64,000 bases of DNA from Alphaproteobacteria bacterium (GTDB taxonomy: Bacteria; Pseudomonadota; Alphaproteobacteria; SMXP01): NCBI GenBank assembly GCA_028285305.1, contig JANQPV010000077.1, positions 1 through 64,000 of the forward strand. Direction: 5' to 3'. The translations under genes and the position numbers were made by a program. Shown piece by piece: positions 63,446 through 64,000 of this stretch (position 1 is the first letter of the stretch; each line of letters opens with the position of its first letter). Under the pieces are notes generated by a model. The model saw only the letters and a list, made by a program, of their open reading frames with translations. It was not told the origin of the DNA and did no database searches.

Positions 63446-64000
63446 CTAGGGGGACAGGTTGGACGGAAACGTCAATTCAAAGCACGCCCCGGTCTCGCTG
63501 TCCGCAAGGGTCAGATCGCCGCCATGGGCTTTCATCAGTGTCCGCGCAATCCCAAGACCCATTCCGGTTCCCCCTTCTTCCCGCCTCGTTGTGAAAAACG
63601 GATCGAAAATGATCTCGCGATTTTCCGGTGGAATCCCGGCTCCGTTGTCGCTTACGGACAAGCGAAATCCTCCCTCAAACTGGGCAAGGGCAATTGATAC
63701 TTCGCTTGCGCCGTGGCGAGATGAATTCTCCACCAAGTGATTTAGAACGGCAAAGGCGTCTTCGTCCGTCATCGGCAAGCTGACATGTTCTTCGGATCTC
63801 CACTCTATCTCGATGGGGTGTGTTTCTTGTAATCGCGATACGACGTCACCTAGATCGCAATCTCCCTTTGCGTTTGGGATTTCGGCCTTTGCCAGGTCAC
63901 GGAGCCGTTCGAGAAGCCGGCTCATGCGTTCGGCTTCGGCTTGGATGGTTTGTAAGAACCGTTTCCGCTCCTCTGGAGACAGATCGCTTTGCAGGACTTC
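63446..64000 (-). CDS. Sensor histidine kinase, C-terminal part (cut by window end)
   Basis: At least 184 residues. The start of the visible part is a dimerisation helix (FLQTIQAEAERMSRLLERLRDLAK, continuing beyond the window). The HATPase domain shows the N box NHLVENSSRHG, G1 SVSDNGAGIPPENREIIFDPFFTTR and G2 GTGMGLGIARTLMKAHGG. The true start lies past 64000. It is next to the exosortase unit on the same strand, and a two-component system is a usual companion of such units. Confidence 0.9.
   Translation of the reverse strand, partial: EVLQSDLSPEERKRFLQTIQAEAERMSRLLERLRDLAKAEIPNAKGDCDLGDVVSRLQETHPIEIEWRSEEHVSLPMTDEDAFAVLNHLVENSSRHGASEVSIALAQFEGGFRLSVSDNGAGIPPENREIIFDPFFTTRREEGGTGMGLGIARTLMKAHGGDLTLADSETGACFELTFPSNLSP

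Overview
The window looks like the chromosome of an aerobic anoxygenic phototrophic alphaproteobacterium. About 26.6 kb (817-27501) is a photosynthesis gene cluster: quinone-type reaction centre, LH1, LH2, bacteriochlorophyll and spirilloxanthin-type carotenoid genes. It sits directly beside a housekeeping block typical of Alphaproteobacteria: tRNA-Ala, a FYDLN acid-rich protein, aroA, cmk, rpsA, ihfB and lapA. The species cannot be named from the sequence.

Layout. (1) 1-816: dispersed palindromic repeats and non-coding DNA. (2) 817-11982, minus strand: superoperon crtE-crtF-bchC-bchX-bchY-bchZ-pufQ-pufB-pufA-pufL-pufM-pufC. (3) 12093-14500, plus strand: crtD-crtC. (4) 14465-22903, minus strand: bchI-bchD-bchO-DUF3422-crtI-crtB, then two small membrane proteins, one frameshifted. 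(5) 23372-27406, minus strand: LH2 operon pucB-pucA-repeat protein-pucC-peptide deformylase-like gene, then a DUF2269 gene. (6) 27887-37737: housekeeping genes. (7) 37907-45977: accessory genes with an SDR/Rieske oxygenase pair opposite a TetR regulator. (8) 45306-57571: a long minus-strand run of catabolic genes (TetR, acyl-CoA dehydrogenase-like flavoprotein, two-subunit Rieske dioxygenase, beta-lactamase-like hydrolase, old-yellow-enzyme type reductase, amidohydrolase, phosphotransferase-DUF6285 fusion, GST), preceded by a broken VOC gene. (9) 57626-59644: small hypothetical enzymes. (10) 59759-64000: an exosortase, its probable single substrate (a VIT/vWA protein ending in a PEP-CTERM-like tail) and a histidine kinase cut by the window end.

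How it fits together. CrtE and CrtB make and condense GGPP, CrtI desaturates phytoene, and CrtC, CrtD and CrtF complete an acyclic methoxylated carotenoid. BchI/D/O serve Mg chelation, BchXYZ and BchC the last chlorin-to-bacteriochlorin steps. PufLMC plus PufBA form the RC-LH1 core, and PucBA the peripheral antenna. TGT-N12-ACA palindromes, the PpsR/CrtJ operator pattern, lie in front of bchC (two copies 8 bp apart), between crtE and crtD, at the crtI start and in front of pucB, so one repressor probably controls all these units. The remaining bch genes (bchFNBHLM, bchP, bchG), acsF, puhA and ppsR are not here and must lie elsewhere.

Most notable: an LH2 operon missed by length-based gene finding whose alpha subunit has Phe44-Ile45 (an LH3-like, blue-shifted signature); an unfamiliar 245-aa protein with a repeated PLSxxLGM motif in that operon; a divergent peptide deformylase coupled to pucC; a frameshifted conserved membrane gene in the carotenoid region; a 103-106 bp palindromic element, one copy of which supplies the stop codon of a GST gene; and a VIT/vWA protein paired with an exosortase.
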